A stretch of DNA of 64,000 bases from Anoplopoma fimbria (Eukaryota > Chordata > Actinopteri > Perciformes > Anoplopomatidae), in the NCBI RefSeq assembly GCF_027596085.1, contig NC_072454.1, forward strand, positions 23,426,990 to 23,490,989, read 5' to 3'. The translations under genes and the position numbers were made by a program. The notes beneath the pieces are model-generated. The model saw only the letters and a list, made by a program, of their open reading frames with translations, was not told where the DNA came from and did no database searches. Shown piece after piece: positions 1-12,570 of the stretch (position 1 is its first letter; each line of letters begins with the position of its first letter).

Positions 1-629
1 TGGGACTTTTCATTTCACCAGCTTGAGTTCTTTTTTTCTTTTTAAATATGGCCTCCGGTGACAAATCTGGCTTCCATCTAAGGTCCCGGTCTGCAACCCC
101 CCCCCATTTGTAGTAAGCGAAGGGGTGGCTGGGCTGGGGACAAACTAACAGCCCCTTTTCTGCTGCCCCCTCATCTCGGTGCTTTAGCTGAACTGCTCTG
201 GCATGAAGTAGAAGCTGCCGTCTCCATGGTGACAAGTCACTTCAGCTCCACCAGCTTTACCCAGCACGATCGGGCTGTGAATTGACTGGCTTCGAAAAAA
301 AGAAGAAAAAAAACATTGGGAGAAAATATACCGTTTCATTCCCCTCCCCATTATGTTGGCTGGTGAAAAACAGCCCTAATATGGTGCATTGGCTGCTAAC
401 ACGAATAATGGCTGGAGAATATGCACTGAATAGCTGTTCGGCTGGTGAAAAGCTAATGGAGGGACTCTTTGGCAGCGTGTCTCTCATTGAGGAGGGAGAG
501 AGAGAGAGAGGCGGTCCCAGAGGTATGGATGGGGCTGCTGTGATAGTTGTGAACTCTCCCAGTGTTTATGTGTCAGCCAACAGCCTCCGGAAGGAGACTG
601 GAGACATTCTCCACACCGTCTTGCAGACA
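1..629. other. Intergenic, nothing recognised
   Basis: Unique sequence with short C-run, A-run and GAGA tracts. An open frame of 122 codons (282-650) has no recognisable domain and low complexity. Confidence 0.6.
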
Positions 630-760
630 AGAACTGGTCCCTTCAATTAAACAAGTTAATTTGAAACCATAAGCTTGTCCTTAATTAAGAGGAGCTTAGA
701 CATCTCCTGAAATGAAATATCTGAAATGAGCTATATTGACGACATACTATTCCCTTTGTT
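630..760. promoter_or_regulatory. Candidate non-coding regulatory block
   Basis: Contains CAATTAAAC (643-651), GTTAATTTG (655-663) and a palindromic TTAATTAA (681-688) within 50 bases of unique DNA. These are homeodomain/POU-type cores. Conservation is not tested. Confidence 0.3.
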
Positions 761-1039
761 CGGGTGTTGGGTTCCCCATCCTCCTCCATAAGTCAAGATT
801 GTCCGTATGCAGAGCTCGATTCATGCAGGACGTCGATTAAATGCCAAGGCGAGACGTAACCTCAGCCAAATGTGTATCATTTTGAAGGAAGGTTCAATTT
901 CAAAGTGGATCCATTGCGGACTCCCACCACGTCTTCTCTCACACCATATTCCCTGTCTGCCTGACTCTGTGCATCCCTGGTGCCGGGGAGAGGAGGATGA
1001 GAGGGGAGGAGAGGGAGAGAGGGAGAGAGATTGTGGCAT

Positions 1040-1560
1040 TAAGTAAATAATTTGTATGATAATTCATTACAGCGCAGTCTTTTTCAACTTTAATTGGTCT
1101 AAATGAAGAGACATTTCACACCATTTAGATAAAAAAGAAAAAGGAGGCCAGCATAATGAAAAGGGGCCTGCCTATCGGACTTCAGAGGTTTGCTCTAAAT
1201 GAAAATGTAATTGCAGGCGGAATGGTACAAGAGGAGAGACCCGCGCTGCAGATCCGGGGGTATCTTCAGACAGCCGAGCAAAAGCTAATGACTGAGCAAT
1301 TTGGAACATTTACTCACCCCAAAGACTCTCATTAAGTCAATCACAGGCTTAGCCGAGACCCACTCGCAGCGTCGGAGCCGGCCCCGCATTTATTCCAACA
1401 TCAATCAGGAGGGGCCGGCTTCTTCTTCTTTCAGAAGCCATGAAAAACGCCCAAGTAATTTATTCGGGATCTTTGAGAGGATAATGGCCAATTATTTGTT
1501 TATAACACTGGTTAAATTTTCATTAGGCAGATTAATGGAATATCATGTACTGTCAACACT
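1040..1560. promoter_or_regulatory. Candidate conserved non-coding element
   Basis: Long unique stretch of balanced composition. It has ATGATAATTCATTA near 1057-1070, TTTAATTGG (1090-1098), TGTAATTGCAGG (1206-1217), GGCCAATTATTTGTTTA near 1496-1512 and GATTAATGG (1530-1538). There is no repeat and no coding frame with a recognisable domain. The spread of homeodomain and forkhead-like (TTGTTTA) cores is typical of vertebrate developmental enhancers, but this is inference. Confidence 0.4.
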
Positions 1561-2639
1561 GGACTGAGGGGTGGTGTGTCAGAGATAAACGGCCAAACAG
1601 ATGATGTCGCTCTGTTAGTAAATTGGTTTTTCTGCAGCCCCTTTTCCTCCATATGAAAATTTAAAGGTGGACAAGGCACTGGGGGTTCAAGCCGTCTCCA
1701 ACAGGAGTGGAGGCAGAGGGGAGGACATTGTGATGAACTTCATCCATCTGCAGGTTGCTTTTGTTCTTAATGTTTGGCTGCAATGTAAAAATCTCAGCAT
1801 TATATTTAAGCTGTTTAAATGTTAAATGTGCTACAAAGTGTGCACACTCTCCACACATTTATTCACATTCACTTCCTCCCAACCCTCAAATTACCAATTC
1901 TATCAATCATGCGCAATCCATAGCCAATCTCTGGGAAACATATTTCACACGGGCGCTATTTGAAATGATAATTCCAGTGAGTTTTTTTAGAAGCTAACTT
2001 TTTTAATGAACAGAAAGAGCTACTTTTGGCAGGGACTGTGGGTGATAGCTTAATCTGACATTATGCAGGCGACACAAGATACCTGTAAGTGGCAGTTAAG
2101 AGTGAAATGACAACTACAAGGCAGGCAGGCTGCTGATTTGCTGACCCCATATGATGTTTAAAGTTGATATAAAGCAGTTTGAACCTTAAGTTGTGCTTTC
2201 ACAGACCCCCACCTGAAAGTGGTCCGGGAATTGTCATTTTGAGCATTGCATATTTGGGCTTCAAATAACCTCCTTCTTTCCCCCAAACGCAGGGTTTTTC
2301 AGAAATGAGATAAAATATGGCATATCAAATCTTAATATGCACGCTTCACCCACCAGTGTGCAAATGATGCATCGCGGGTTCCCACATTTATGAAACCAGA
2401 ATTTTAATAACCTGTTTTTTTCCTGACTTGTAGTTTATGAGACTAAGCTTATGGTGACTTTCTAAAAAAAGCAGGTTGCACTGTAAAGCTTTTAACAGCT
2501 TGGATCTCATTTCACCATGAATCCGTTACTTCTGTTATACCCCACATTACATTATGATTACATACATTTCAAAGAATTTAGCCATCATTTTTGCTCCATA
2601 AACCTTTGCGTCCTGGATGGGAGTTAATTTGGACCCCTG
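1561..2639. other. Intergenic, nothing recognised
   Basis: AT-rich unique sequence. Isolated TAATTT and GATAA cores only. No repeat or RNA gene seen. Confidence 0.55.
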
Positions 2640-2880
2640 GATCACAATCTTCCAACCTGAGGGCACCCAAAGTGCCTACTAGCTCCCCTATCAAAACAAT
2701 CATCAGCTGAAGGAGGTTATCGTTGGGCTGGGCTATCTGTCACCCGGCCACCGGCAGCCAGCGGGACACAAGGGCCATTTAATTAGGCCCACTGCTCCTC
2801 TCTGGTGTGAAAGACTCTCAGGCCCCTTTGATTCCCCGCTGCTCTCCCAGCAGGAAGTGGTTGGTGATAATTGACACAGG
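2640..2880. promoter_or_regulatory. Candidate regulatory block with TCF/LEF-like site
   Basis: Unique GC-balanced sequence with TTTAATTAGG (2778-2787) and CCTTTGATT (2825-2833), a good match to the TCF/LEF site CCTTTGWW. Emx2 is known to respond to Wnt signalling in the dorsal telencephalon, which makes such sites relevant, though binding here is inferred. Confidence 0.35.
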
Positions 2881-3074
2881 ATTTCCTTGTTAACCAGCGG
2901 CAGACTCTGTGGATTAAAGTGACAGAGATCTCCAGAAGAAAGTGGGGAGTAGATAAGGGGGGAGGGGAGGAGGTGCAGTGTGGGTGGAGTGGTGGGGGCA
3001 GCAGCTATTTACCGCTCTTGAGAAACCAGGGAGGAAATAGCAATATCAGACTGGTGCGCGGTCCTGCCGCGAGA

Positions 3075-3330
3075 TGTAGCTCCCACTTATCTTAGCCATT
3101 TCAGCTTGGCTGATCAAAGATTGGCTTCCCTTAAAATAACCTGGGCCCAAGGTTGAGTACATGCTTCCACGCCACGGGTTTTTTTGGCAAATTATCAGTC
3201 TTTTCCAATCCCCCCTATAAAGCTGCATGGCTGTTTGTGGAGGACTAGAGAGATAATCTCATTTTATTCGTACAATTATACACTATCATGGAATAAAAGC
3301 ATATTTGCAAATGACGTAATTTCCCGCTTT
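3075..3330. promoter_or_regulatory. Candidate regulatory block with TCF/LEF-like site
   Basis: Contains a GATA-type site (ACTTATCTT near 3086-3094), GATCAAAG (3112-3119, TCF/LEF-like), CCCTATAAAGCTGC near 3212-3225 and an AATTACGTCATTTGC-like CRE/ATF core on the minus strand near 3307-3321. Unique and conserved-looking. Confidence 0.35.
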
Positions 3331-6300
3331 GTACCAACTGGGTCACAAGCCTTGACAAAAGCATTATCATGCAGACAGGAGAGGTACCCAGTCGGCTGTA
3401 GGGCAAAGATGGAGCTTTCAGAGGATGTAATCCAGTTTATTTATTTCTAGATTTCCTTTCTGCTCGCCCAACTACTACGCAGCTTACCAGCAGACATTTT
3501 ACAAGCGCTCATTGGAAGGTTTTAACAGCTCTTCTAGAGATAAAAGAAGAAGAAGCTACAGTACTCCTTACTTTCCAGGAGTCTTGCTTTACCATTGTAT
3601 CTAACATAGGATGGTGTAACTTTACTTACAAAGTAGTGATGGCTTCTTCCTGGACTTTTAATCATACACTCTGTAAACTTGTAAACTTCACCAAAAACAA
3701 CTTGATTCTGCTTTCTGGCCATTATGGTAAGACCTAATAAATGAAGCTGTGAGTACATGCATGAATGACACATTTACTCATACACCTGACAAGACACTCC
3801 ACTCCTTAATGCACCAGCTGCCCAGAATGACCCAAACGTGGCGAAAAAAACGCTGTCTGGTCACTTTCAAGTGCTTACTGATGACTGAATGGGGTGATGG
3901 CAAGCTTCCAGCAGTAGGATCGGGTCAAACCCAGGTCCATCATATAAATCAAAGGAGGAATTCCATTCTCTGCTATCCCCCAGCCAATACATACATGCAG
4001 CTGTGGATACGTGAGAGGAAGAAAAAAGGAAGTTGTTGCATTAGTATAGCAATAATGCCCAAGAAAGTGATCTTCACTGCGATTATGACCGATGATGGTG
4101 ATGCTCGGGGTGCTTTAGGCATCAACAACATATTCTAACTATTTCATGTATCATAGCTGTTATATTATCTCTCAGTACACACATGCTGCCTTAGTGTATT
4201 TTAAAGGCAAAAGCTTTAGAAGGACAAAAGTGAATAAATCTTAAGAGCTTAAACCGCGAGTTAGCCCGACAGCTAATGAATTAAAGATGACTTGGCTTGA
4301 TTCAAGGCCTCATTAATCACGTTGGAATGTCCATCTGACCAATCAGTAGCAATAAGTGGTCTGAAGTAAAAAAAAACTGAGGCTGAAACAATGAAGTTAC
4401 AGCTTCTACATAGTATACATTTGTATATATTATAAAAAGCATTTCCAAAGATATGGCGTAACGTTCTCGACTTCCCTCTGTGATTCATAACAAAGTGACA
4501 CAGAGTGGCTACAGTTTTGAAACAGAGTAGAAGCATCAGAACACTTTCTGTATCGGCTGTGTGTGAAGGCCAGCATAATAGCTGTTGTTTGTGCCAGTAT
4601 TACTATGCGAGATGAATGAGAACTTTATTTTAATGTAAACAGAGCAGAGCAAAACTGTTCAAGAAGTCAGATAGAGTAGCTTCACTCTCTCAACTGCAAG
4701 AAGTGCCTGTCGCATTGAGAACTTAATTTAGGAAGTTCAGTCTAGCTCCTTCTTCATTTGCATTTTTTAAAACTGATGCCGTGACAAATAGGGCTTGGTT
4801 TTTAAAGAATCGATTTTCTGGGCAAACAATGTCTTTTTTTGATAATCAGATATTGATTCACAATCTTTTGATGTAAGCATTTTCCAACGGACGCATGTTA
4901 CTTTAACCCAGTTAGTCTCGCGGGGCCAGACATCGGCTCTTTGCACAACGAGATCTGCCCACAAGAGAGGCTAGCGATCCTCAGTTGTATCACAACAAAG
5001 TCAGATGTCTGGTAGCATTTCAGATTTAAAAACTATGACGGCATTAGCTGTACAAAAGTTGTAGAGTCTATAGAATTGCACCTTAGTTTAAATTTATTTT
5101 ATTTTTTTGTCACACACATCCTAAGCAATTGGGAGCAGTGGACTGCTGTCGTATTCTGTGGACGGCTGTAGAGTGTTCATGTTTAACACTAATGTAACTG
5201 CTTTGGGGTCAATTCTTAATGTAAACAGAAATATTTTTAGTTATGTAGTGGAAAGGAATGCAATCCCAGCCTTGACACAGCGGAAGTTTGCTTTAAAGTA
5301 CCATGGCAATGTAAAAGGGGTGACATGCCAGTGATTAACACAACATTTTGGTGTGCTCTTGCTGTCAGATGGCCTGGAGTATGACTTAAGAGTAGGTTAA
5401 CCTTTATTTTTTATTGTCTTCCTGCATGAACTGTTTTTCATCTGTCCTACTATAGACATGAATAACTTCACAGGGTTATCTGCTTTGTAAAATACTATTC
5501 AGCTGCATTTTTAACCGAAAGAAACATCCGAAACCTCATGCAGAAATCTCCTCTAAAGTGCTCTCTAATCCAGAGTTGATTCTGGGATAAATATGTACGT
5601 TGTTGATTGGCTTAGCACAAGTCAGGTGCAAAGTCCAGAGATGAGTCACACCACCTTTGAAGTGTTTAGATGCATTATTACACAAACATGCTGCACAGAA
5701 ACTTCGCATCACTGTCCACACCTTCTTATCTGTGCTCCCTCATAGGTACTGTATCTTAACCATGCTGTAAGACTTCAATATGTGAGCATTAACACGCTTC
5801 AAGGTCCTCGATTTCTCTTCAGGAATTACTGTGTGGCAACCAGGAGGAGAAGCTGGAGATTTGTTCCCTTCAGTCCAAAGTAAATAGGATAGGCAGGGGG
5901 AAGCAATCACATAACCAACACGTGCTTCGCTATCAAGAAAACACAGGAGTCTAGATTAAGATTTTGTCGTTACCGAAATCATTGCTGTTTCATTTAATCT
6001 GCAAGCAGATAAACCCCTTCAACCCCTTCCTTCACCCGATGGTTTTGGAAAGATGAGTTCAAGTTCAAGTTGAATCACAGTGTATTGAGCATGTCGGCCC
6101 TTTATAAAAGTGGTCCACGGAAACAATAAAATATGTCCGCGTTAGTAAATGAGCCATGAGTATTGAAGTGGCACATAGGAGTGTCAATGCGGCCTGAGTA
6201 AAGGCAGCGTGACACCATTCAGACAGATCTACTGAATGAAAAGAGAACAGACCCCTAAAGCTAATCCACATTCACTGATCCCGTAGCAGGTGGTTTGGTA

Positions 6301-6689
6301 TGTGATACTGACCCTCAGTAAATCTTTTAAGTCATCTGAGCTTTCAGCTTTATTCACCCCTTACTTATTACGTTAGGCGGTTACTTGTTAGTCAGTCATG
6401 ATAATCACTTTGTTTTTGGAGACCATGTGTTGATCATTCATTGTATTCAATAGTGTGTTATTATTTTTCTCTGAATATCTGTTGATTGACATTTGAGTTG
6501 CTATATGCGAGGCCTCCACCTTGCCTGTTCAGCCATCTTAGCTTTTATTTTATTTATTCTAAACCAAAAAACTGACGCCTTGGCTGTAAATAAAATGCAT
6601 CAGTTATTATGTGACAGGCGTTTGTTTAATATTTCCAGGTTTAATTAAAATTTTGTAGATATGGATAGATTAAAGACTGATAATTTAAA
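3331..6689. other. Intergenic, nothing recognised
   Basis: AT-rich unique sequence. One isolated octamer ATTTGCAT (4756-4763). No open frame with a recognisable domain and no clear repeat. Confidence 0.55.
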
Positions 6690-6875
6690 TTCACCCTTCG
6701 ATAGGCCCGCCCCCCAAACACTGACTGGCCAATCATAGTGTGTCATCTGCAAATTCCAACAATGGTCAGACAACAATACGGGAGTAAATGTTTGCTGTGG
6801 CAGGTAAAAATTTCAGGTCCCCTGCTACCATGGTGGATAGGTTTAACTAAGGGGCGGGGCTTAGTGAAGGGTCAA
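6690..6875. mobile_element. Short inverted-repeat element (MITE-like)
   Basis: The left end TTCACCCTTCGATAGGCCCG and the right end, read inverted, TTGACCCTTCACTAAGCCCC, agree over about 24 bases with a few mismatches. Both continue into a CG-rich CGCCCC. The 186-bp body has no coding capacity. This is the layout of a non-autonomous DNA transposon, and similar CCCTTCxxTAxGCCCCGCCC ends are common in fish genomes as I recall. A target-site duplication is not clear, so the exact termini and the superfamily stay open. Confidence 0.65.
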
Positions 6876-9800
6876 CTGTGTACAGTAAAGACTCATGCAT
6901 AAATAAATCAGTTTGTTTTCAGTGATCACAGTCAGAGAAACCTAATCATCATGACTGCTACACATCATGCATTTTTTCTTTTAACTTTAATTAAAAAGAG
7001 TTCCCATTTGTAATTTCAAAAAGGCTATTAAAGGCTCCAGCAGTGGTCAAACACTCCACAGTAAAGATTGTAGCAGAGTTATTTCAGCGGCAGCCCTGAC
7101 TGTGTGATGTGTAACTTTCTCTTTTCTCTCCCCGCCACTTCATAGTCAGGAAGAGAAGGGGGTCAACTACTCGTCTTTGTGCAGCCATACAGCCAGACGT
7201 TGTGGTCTAATCTATGAGCGTCAGTCTTAACCTCGTTATTAATATAAAAAAGCGGGCTACTTTCCATAGCCTTTGTTGCAGTAGAATATGTTTTACAGAG
7301 ATACAGGGGGAAAGCCCCAATTTCCTGCAGGGGTCGAGTATTATGTATGAACTGCTCCTCTGGGACGTAGAGGCTCACAGTGGAGGTTGTCAACTTCTCC
7401 TTAGGCTAATTTTGATATGTTTCTAATTTGCTTTTACCCCTGTAAATAACATAAGATACATATTATGTGTAGTGATATTGTTTAGGATAGGTGAATATGT
7501 CCTCATTGTTTGTTTGTATATTTGTGTGAAAAAGAGAGAAAGTCTTTGTATGTTTGTTCCACCGTAGCTGCTATGGGTCTAGCTATTTACGGAGACCAAT
7601 ATCCAGTGATTCACTTAGATGTAGCACAATGGACTTTTAGTTATAGCTTACATTGGTTTGTGGGGGCAGATTTAATCTTTGGGTTAAACCAAAATGGGTG
7701 GAGCGGAAGGATCGCAGTTATTCTCACTAAAGACTATTCCTACTGCCTAAAAAAAAAATAAATAAAGCAAACAAGTTATTGAAGTTAGGTGACTGGACTT
7801 TCAGGTTTATGTTGGTAGCTCTAGCTTTTAGATGAGCCGCTGTAGGTGAGCTATAGCTAGCACCTTTGAGTGGGCTATCAAAGACCCTAAACACAATAAA
7901 CATGGCCAAATGTTATTTGAACGTTCTTGGCCATTTATCAGTTTAAATGGTTTAGTTTATCAGTTAACCACTGAAACTTTTCCTGTTTGATGTGTACACT
8001 GTGTGTACAGAGTTTTTAATGAATGTATTTCTGTATTACCTGAATTGACTAAAACTTTTTTTTTTTTTCTGTAAGTTGTCTGTTTGTAGCTAACAGACAA
8101 AATAGCTAACTAAGATTTTAGCAATTGGTGGCGGTCAGCCACTATATCATCATTAACCACCCCAGATTTTCTATTTTGGAACTATTTGGAAAGGGTAAAA
8201 TTGTGTTTTTCCGCAGAGCTGCTTGCAGTGCATATATTTGCTCAGCCCCCTCCTTGCCCCACTCAAGCTTTCTCTGTTTACAAGACCACAAATAAAACAG
8301 GAATTAGCTAGCTAGTGCAACCCGAGGTCCCTCAACCCCTGCCAGTTAGGAGACTTCCCCTGGAGGAGAACAAACTACAAGCTCTGAAGATGGACCTTCA
8401 TTTAAGAACTGTAGCAACTCAAATATAGCCAGTGAAAACACCAGCACCTAGTTGCTACAGGGCTGACTGAAGGTCTGAAGTCTGAGCCCTACTAAATACA
8501 TATTCTAAAATCTCAGCTACCGTCAACTTTTAACATAATTGCAACTTATAGACAACTGCTGACAAAGCAAACAAGACGGATTTAGGAAAGTTAACAGTGT
8601 GCCACTTGAAGAAACCCTTTAGGGAGGAAACAAGTTGAAAGGAGGAGAAAGGCATGACCTCTCTTGGCCGCACCACCTTGACCAAAGGATTAACCAAACA
8701 GCGGCCACTGACAAACATTCAGGAAATCAGAACCACATGCTCGAAAGGGAGGCGTCCTGAGGTGCTTATTTGTTTTTGCTAAATTAATGGGGGCTAATTG
8801 ATAATGTCATTACATCACGGGAGGGGCACGGGGGCAGGGCAGGGGTAGAAATCAAGGAATGCTGCCCATCAATCCTCTCTGAATACCACAGATGCTGGGC
8901 CCAGTCTACCCAGAAGATTAAGATCTGTTCAGCTAACCAGGAGCAGACCTGAGAACTAACCCTCCGCTGCACCATGTGCGGGATATGACACAAACACGGC
9001 AATCTCACATCTTTCATAGGCCTTGCTGAAGTGTTTAGAAGATCTAGTAGTATTTGCATATAATTTACCACAACACAAACCTCAGAATGAGCTCCAAAAC
9101 ACCAGTATTGACTGCTCAAAGCAGGTATTATAATACCATTAGGTATTTTTCTTAGAAGTTATAATGTCTGAAGAGCTGAGACATTACTTTGTATTGCTAA
9201 TGTTGTAATTTGTTCAAGAAGAAAGTTTACACGTTAAACTAATATCGATATCTAAAGAAAAAACATGGTGGCAGCTGATAAACTAAATAAATACTAAATA
9301 AAAGTGACTTTCATAGGTGGATATGCTTGCTTAAAGAATGCTAAAATTAAAAGAAATACATAAGATATTGCTGCACCTGGTACAAAAGAAAGAAACTTCA
9401 GGCATTAAAACAGAAACTTATGGGACCACATGACAAATAAGATTTACAACCATAAGAACAAAATCCGGAGTGATGCTACAATTAGTGTCACATTTTATAA
9501 TAGTGTGTATAAACATTATTCCTTTTATAGAAATATACAGAAACTCACAGATACAGGATGAGACAGTTGATTCTTCTGCGAAAGACGAATGTCAAACATC
9601 GTCATGGTTTACAACTCTTGGAAGAAAATAGGTCATGACAGGCTATGTCTGGTATTTATTGAGCAGAACTGATAAAAGGATGGACAAATTCCCTTATCAT
9701 CGACGTGAAAACTGAACTTTCAAATCTACACAGCTCACAATTAAAGAAAAAACTCCACATGGCCAATAAACTCAGCGCTGGACTGGACAGAAGAATTGTA

Positions 9801-10229
9801 TCTGCTTACAGTCAACACCACTCTCTGTAGTTCAGAGAATTTAGAGCAAGTGCAGCTGTTTGAGAGAGGATGGTGGCTCTTGTGCTGCACATGTGATTTA
9901 GGAGACAGCAAGGGGGGTTTAGAGGAGGAAAACAAGTTCATTACACTTCCATACTTGCATATCACTCCCCGAAGGCCTGTCAATGAAGACAGTGGAGAAA
10001 TGAGCGGGCCTCATCCTCTCCTCAGAAAAGTTATTAGAAGAAGCCCCAGGGTGAACATGTCATTTACAATTCGTACCCTGAGACCCTTGACCTCAAACTC
10101 TCTGGGGTCACTACTTCATTTCAAACAGTTTGCATTACTCCGGTGCTCGCCGAGAACAAGTTTCACGCTTCCTCACAAATAGCATAAGCCGGTTTTCGTG
10201 CATTTATCTGTGTAGGTTGCAGGGGCGGC
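6876..10229. other. Intergenic, nothing recognised
   Basis: AT-rich, less conserved in appearance than the flanks. An isolated octamer ATTTGCAT (9052-9059) and a 12-T run near 8057. No gene seen. Confidence 0.55.
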
Positions 10230-10435
10230 GTGATGGCAAATGATTACAAATGTCTTCGTTGTAGCATAATTGGATCAAGCTGACTCAGAGCTTATTGAAC
10301 AAGATCTTGGTTGTTTCAAAGCAGATGGATTAACAATTAAATTTGTTTGGTAATTCCGTGGAATACACCTTGAACAGAAAATAAGACGCATTAACTTGAA
10401 TAAATTACGTTTTTCCCACAGGGAATATCATTAGC
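10230..10435. promoter_or_regulatory. Candidate conserved non-coding element
   Basis: Dense homeodomain-like cores: ATGATTACAAATG (10240-10252), TAATTGG (10267-10273) and GGATTAACAATTAAA (10327-10341). The last fuses a GGATTA site with ACAAT (SOX) and AATTAA cores. Unique sequence, ending just before a poly-G run. Confidence 0.4.
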
Positions 10436-10494
10436 GGGGAATTCCTTCTTATAGCCTCCCAAAAGACTTTGTCTTACTTTTCATCTCTTAAATT

Positions 10495-10519
10495 GGGGGG
10501 GGTGGGGGGGGGGGGGGGG
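10495..10519 (+). repeat. Poly-G run (25 with one T)
   Basis: Eight G, one T, then sixteen G. The longest G tract in the window; a quadruplex-prone sequence in an otherwise AT-rich area. Confidence 0.95.
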
Positions 10520-12289
10520 TCGACAGTAAGACTCATCTCTTTCATGATGCCTTGCCATAGTTTGCTAATCTGTTTTACAGTAAATGCTCCGGAGCCATAA
10601 CATCTTGTTTTCCAGGAGCTACATCCTAATAAAATATCACAAAGGTCACTCAAATAGCTTTAATTAATTCATACATACTGAATTTTCAGTCTGTATGTTA
10701 TTGAATTTAGAGGCTTGTTAGATATCACCTGCTGATGAACTCTTTTAAAATGATAATAATAGAAATGTAGACACTGACAGCTGAATTTTTGGGGGATGTG
10801 TGGGGACATAAAATCTGGCTAAAGTTTTGTGTAAACAAAATGAAAATGAAAAACAAAAAATCATGGTAATGTAGGGCTGAGCAATGTTTTTATGAAATTG
10901 TTCATCGATGATGAGTAGTATGCAGCTGTGATCTATTGTACATAAAGATGTGAGAGTAGCAGTACTGGATCGTATCAGTGTCTGTTCCACATAAAACTCC
11001 ACCACTCATTCTGAGAAATGCTACAAAATGTTAAAAATGTACAGAAATACAATAATAGAGCACGAGAAGGCTGTTTTTCAAATCGTGATGTAAAAATGTT
11101 GACATCGCTTTTGAAATGATCACTTCCTGCCCAAACTGTCTTTGTGCAGAGTTGAGCTCAGATCAGCTAAAGATTCCTTTATATGTTTTGCCGAGTTGAT
11201 ATAATGCTTCATCTTCGTCACAGCCAGTGTTCAGGTTGGATGTGTTTTAGGAGCAGTGAGGTGATCAGAGATGCTTGTCGTGCCTGAAGCTGCTGTACCT
11301 GTGTACCAGCATTACTTTTCACATTAAAATCAACTGGCAAGCCATTAAACTGGTGCAGAGCCTCCCAACATTGACTTGGCCTGTGACTCAACCATCTGCG
11401 AAGAGATAAGCCCTCGCTCAATAGCGCCGAGCCTGCAGTTAGCATATTAGCTAGACAGAGGAAAATAATTTGTCAAAACCTTATTTTAAAGCACTATGAA
11501 TGTCATCCCGTGCTGCCGCTCTTAATTGAAATGTAGTTCGCCAAGCGAGGAAATATACGGGCGCCCATGGATGGTGTCGGCAGGATGTTTTATGGTAATG
11601 GTAACAACACCTGGTTAGTATTAGCATCCTCCTCACTGTATACTTTACATTCTTCACGTCACTTTTAGTTTGATTTATCCAAGAGAGGTTAGCGGTAGAT
11701 AAAGAAATAGAGTTTTATGTTTTTCCAAATCACAGATTCTCTGATAACTGGAAGGAAATATGTGCATAAAACATTTTTACAAATTATTTAGGTGCGAGGT
11801 CATATCTGAGATAACTGTGAGCCCAGCAATAATATTGTGATCGTGATTTACGTCTAGCCACTTGAGGTTTGTCATCTGCGAATGATTCAAGCGGAGGGAC
11901 TAAGCCATTTCATGTGGCTGAGATCTTCTGAGAACGTTATTCAGAGAGTCTGGTTGGAAGTCAAGCAGCTGCCGCAGCGGAAATAATCTGCATAGTGTGT
12001 GCTCATCTTTGGCGGACTCCTCTGTCCTTCCAATGGTTCAATTAAACCAGTTATTAAGCACCTTTGAATATCTGAGTGTTAAGATTTAAATAGTTCCACT
12101 TTAAAGCTACTCAGCAGACGCTTTGGTTTGAGATCTTTGAAACAACAGACAAAAGTTAACATGCAAGTTGTAACAGTCACAAACACTTATTACTTATCAT
12201 AATCTATGTTCCGTACTAAAACTTAGGGTTGTAATTAGTTTGCCCTCCCCCCTCTGTGAACCTTGCCACAACCCGGGGCTCCTGAACCC
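10520..12289. other. Intergenic, little recognised
   Basis: Contains a palindromic TTAATTAA at 10660-10667 and scattered AT-rich cores. No repeat family or gene identified. Confidence 0.5.
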
Positions 12290-12570
12290 ACTTGTACATT
12301 TTAGGCCTCGATAATAAACCAACATCTGCGGAACTTACAAGTGCTTTAGCAGAGTTAATTGAGTAAATTGAAGCAAGCTGCAGAGCAGTGCTGATCTATG
12401 ATCCCCTGTTGAGGGCCCAGAAGGGAGACAACAGATTTACTGCAAGGACAGTGGGCGGCCTTTTGTTCAGGCCCTGGTTCATGGGAAGTTTGAGGTCAGT
12501 CGGGATTAAAATATCTTCGGGAACAAATGGAGTAATTTGAGTGCAATATAAGGAGCGCTCTGCCAGTTTC
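12290..12570. promoter_or_regulatory. Candidate conserved non-coding element
   Basis: Unique balanced sequence with TCGATAATAAACC near 12308-12320, TTAATTGAG (12355-12363) and GGGATTAAA (12502-12510). No coding potential. Confidence 0.35.

Noticed and set aside
282..650. 122-codon open frame
   Set aside because: Starts in an A-rich lysine run, has no domain, and overlaps a candidate regulatory block; no splice or promoter context.
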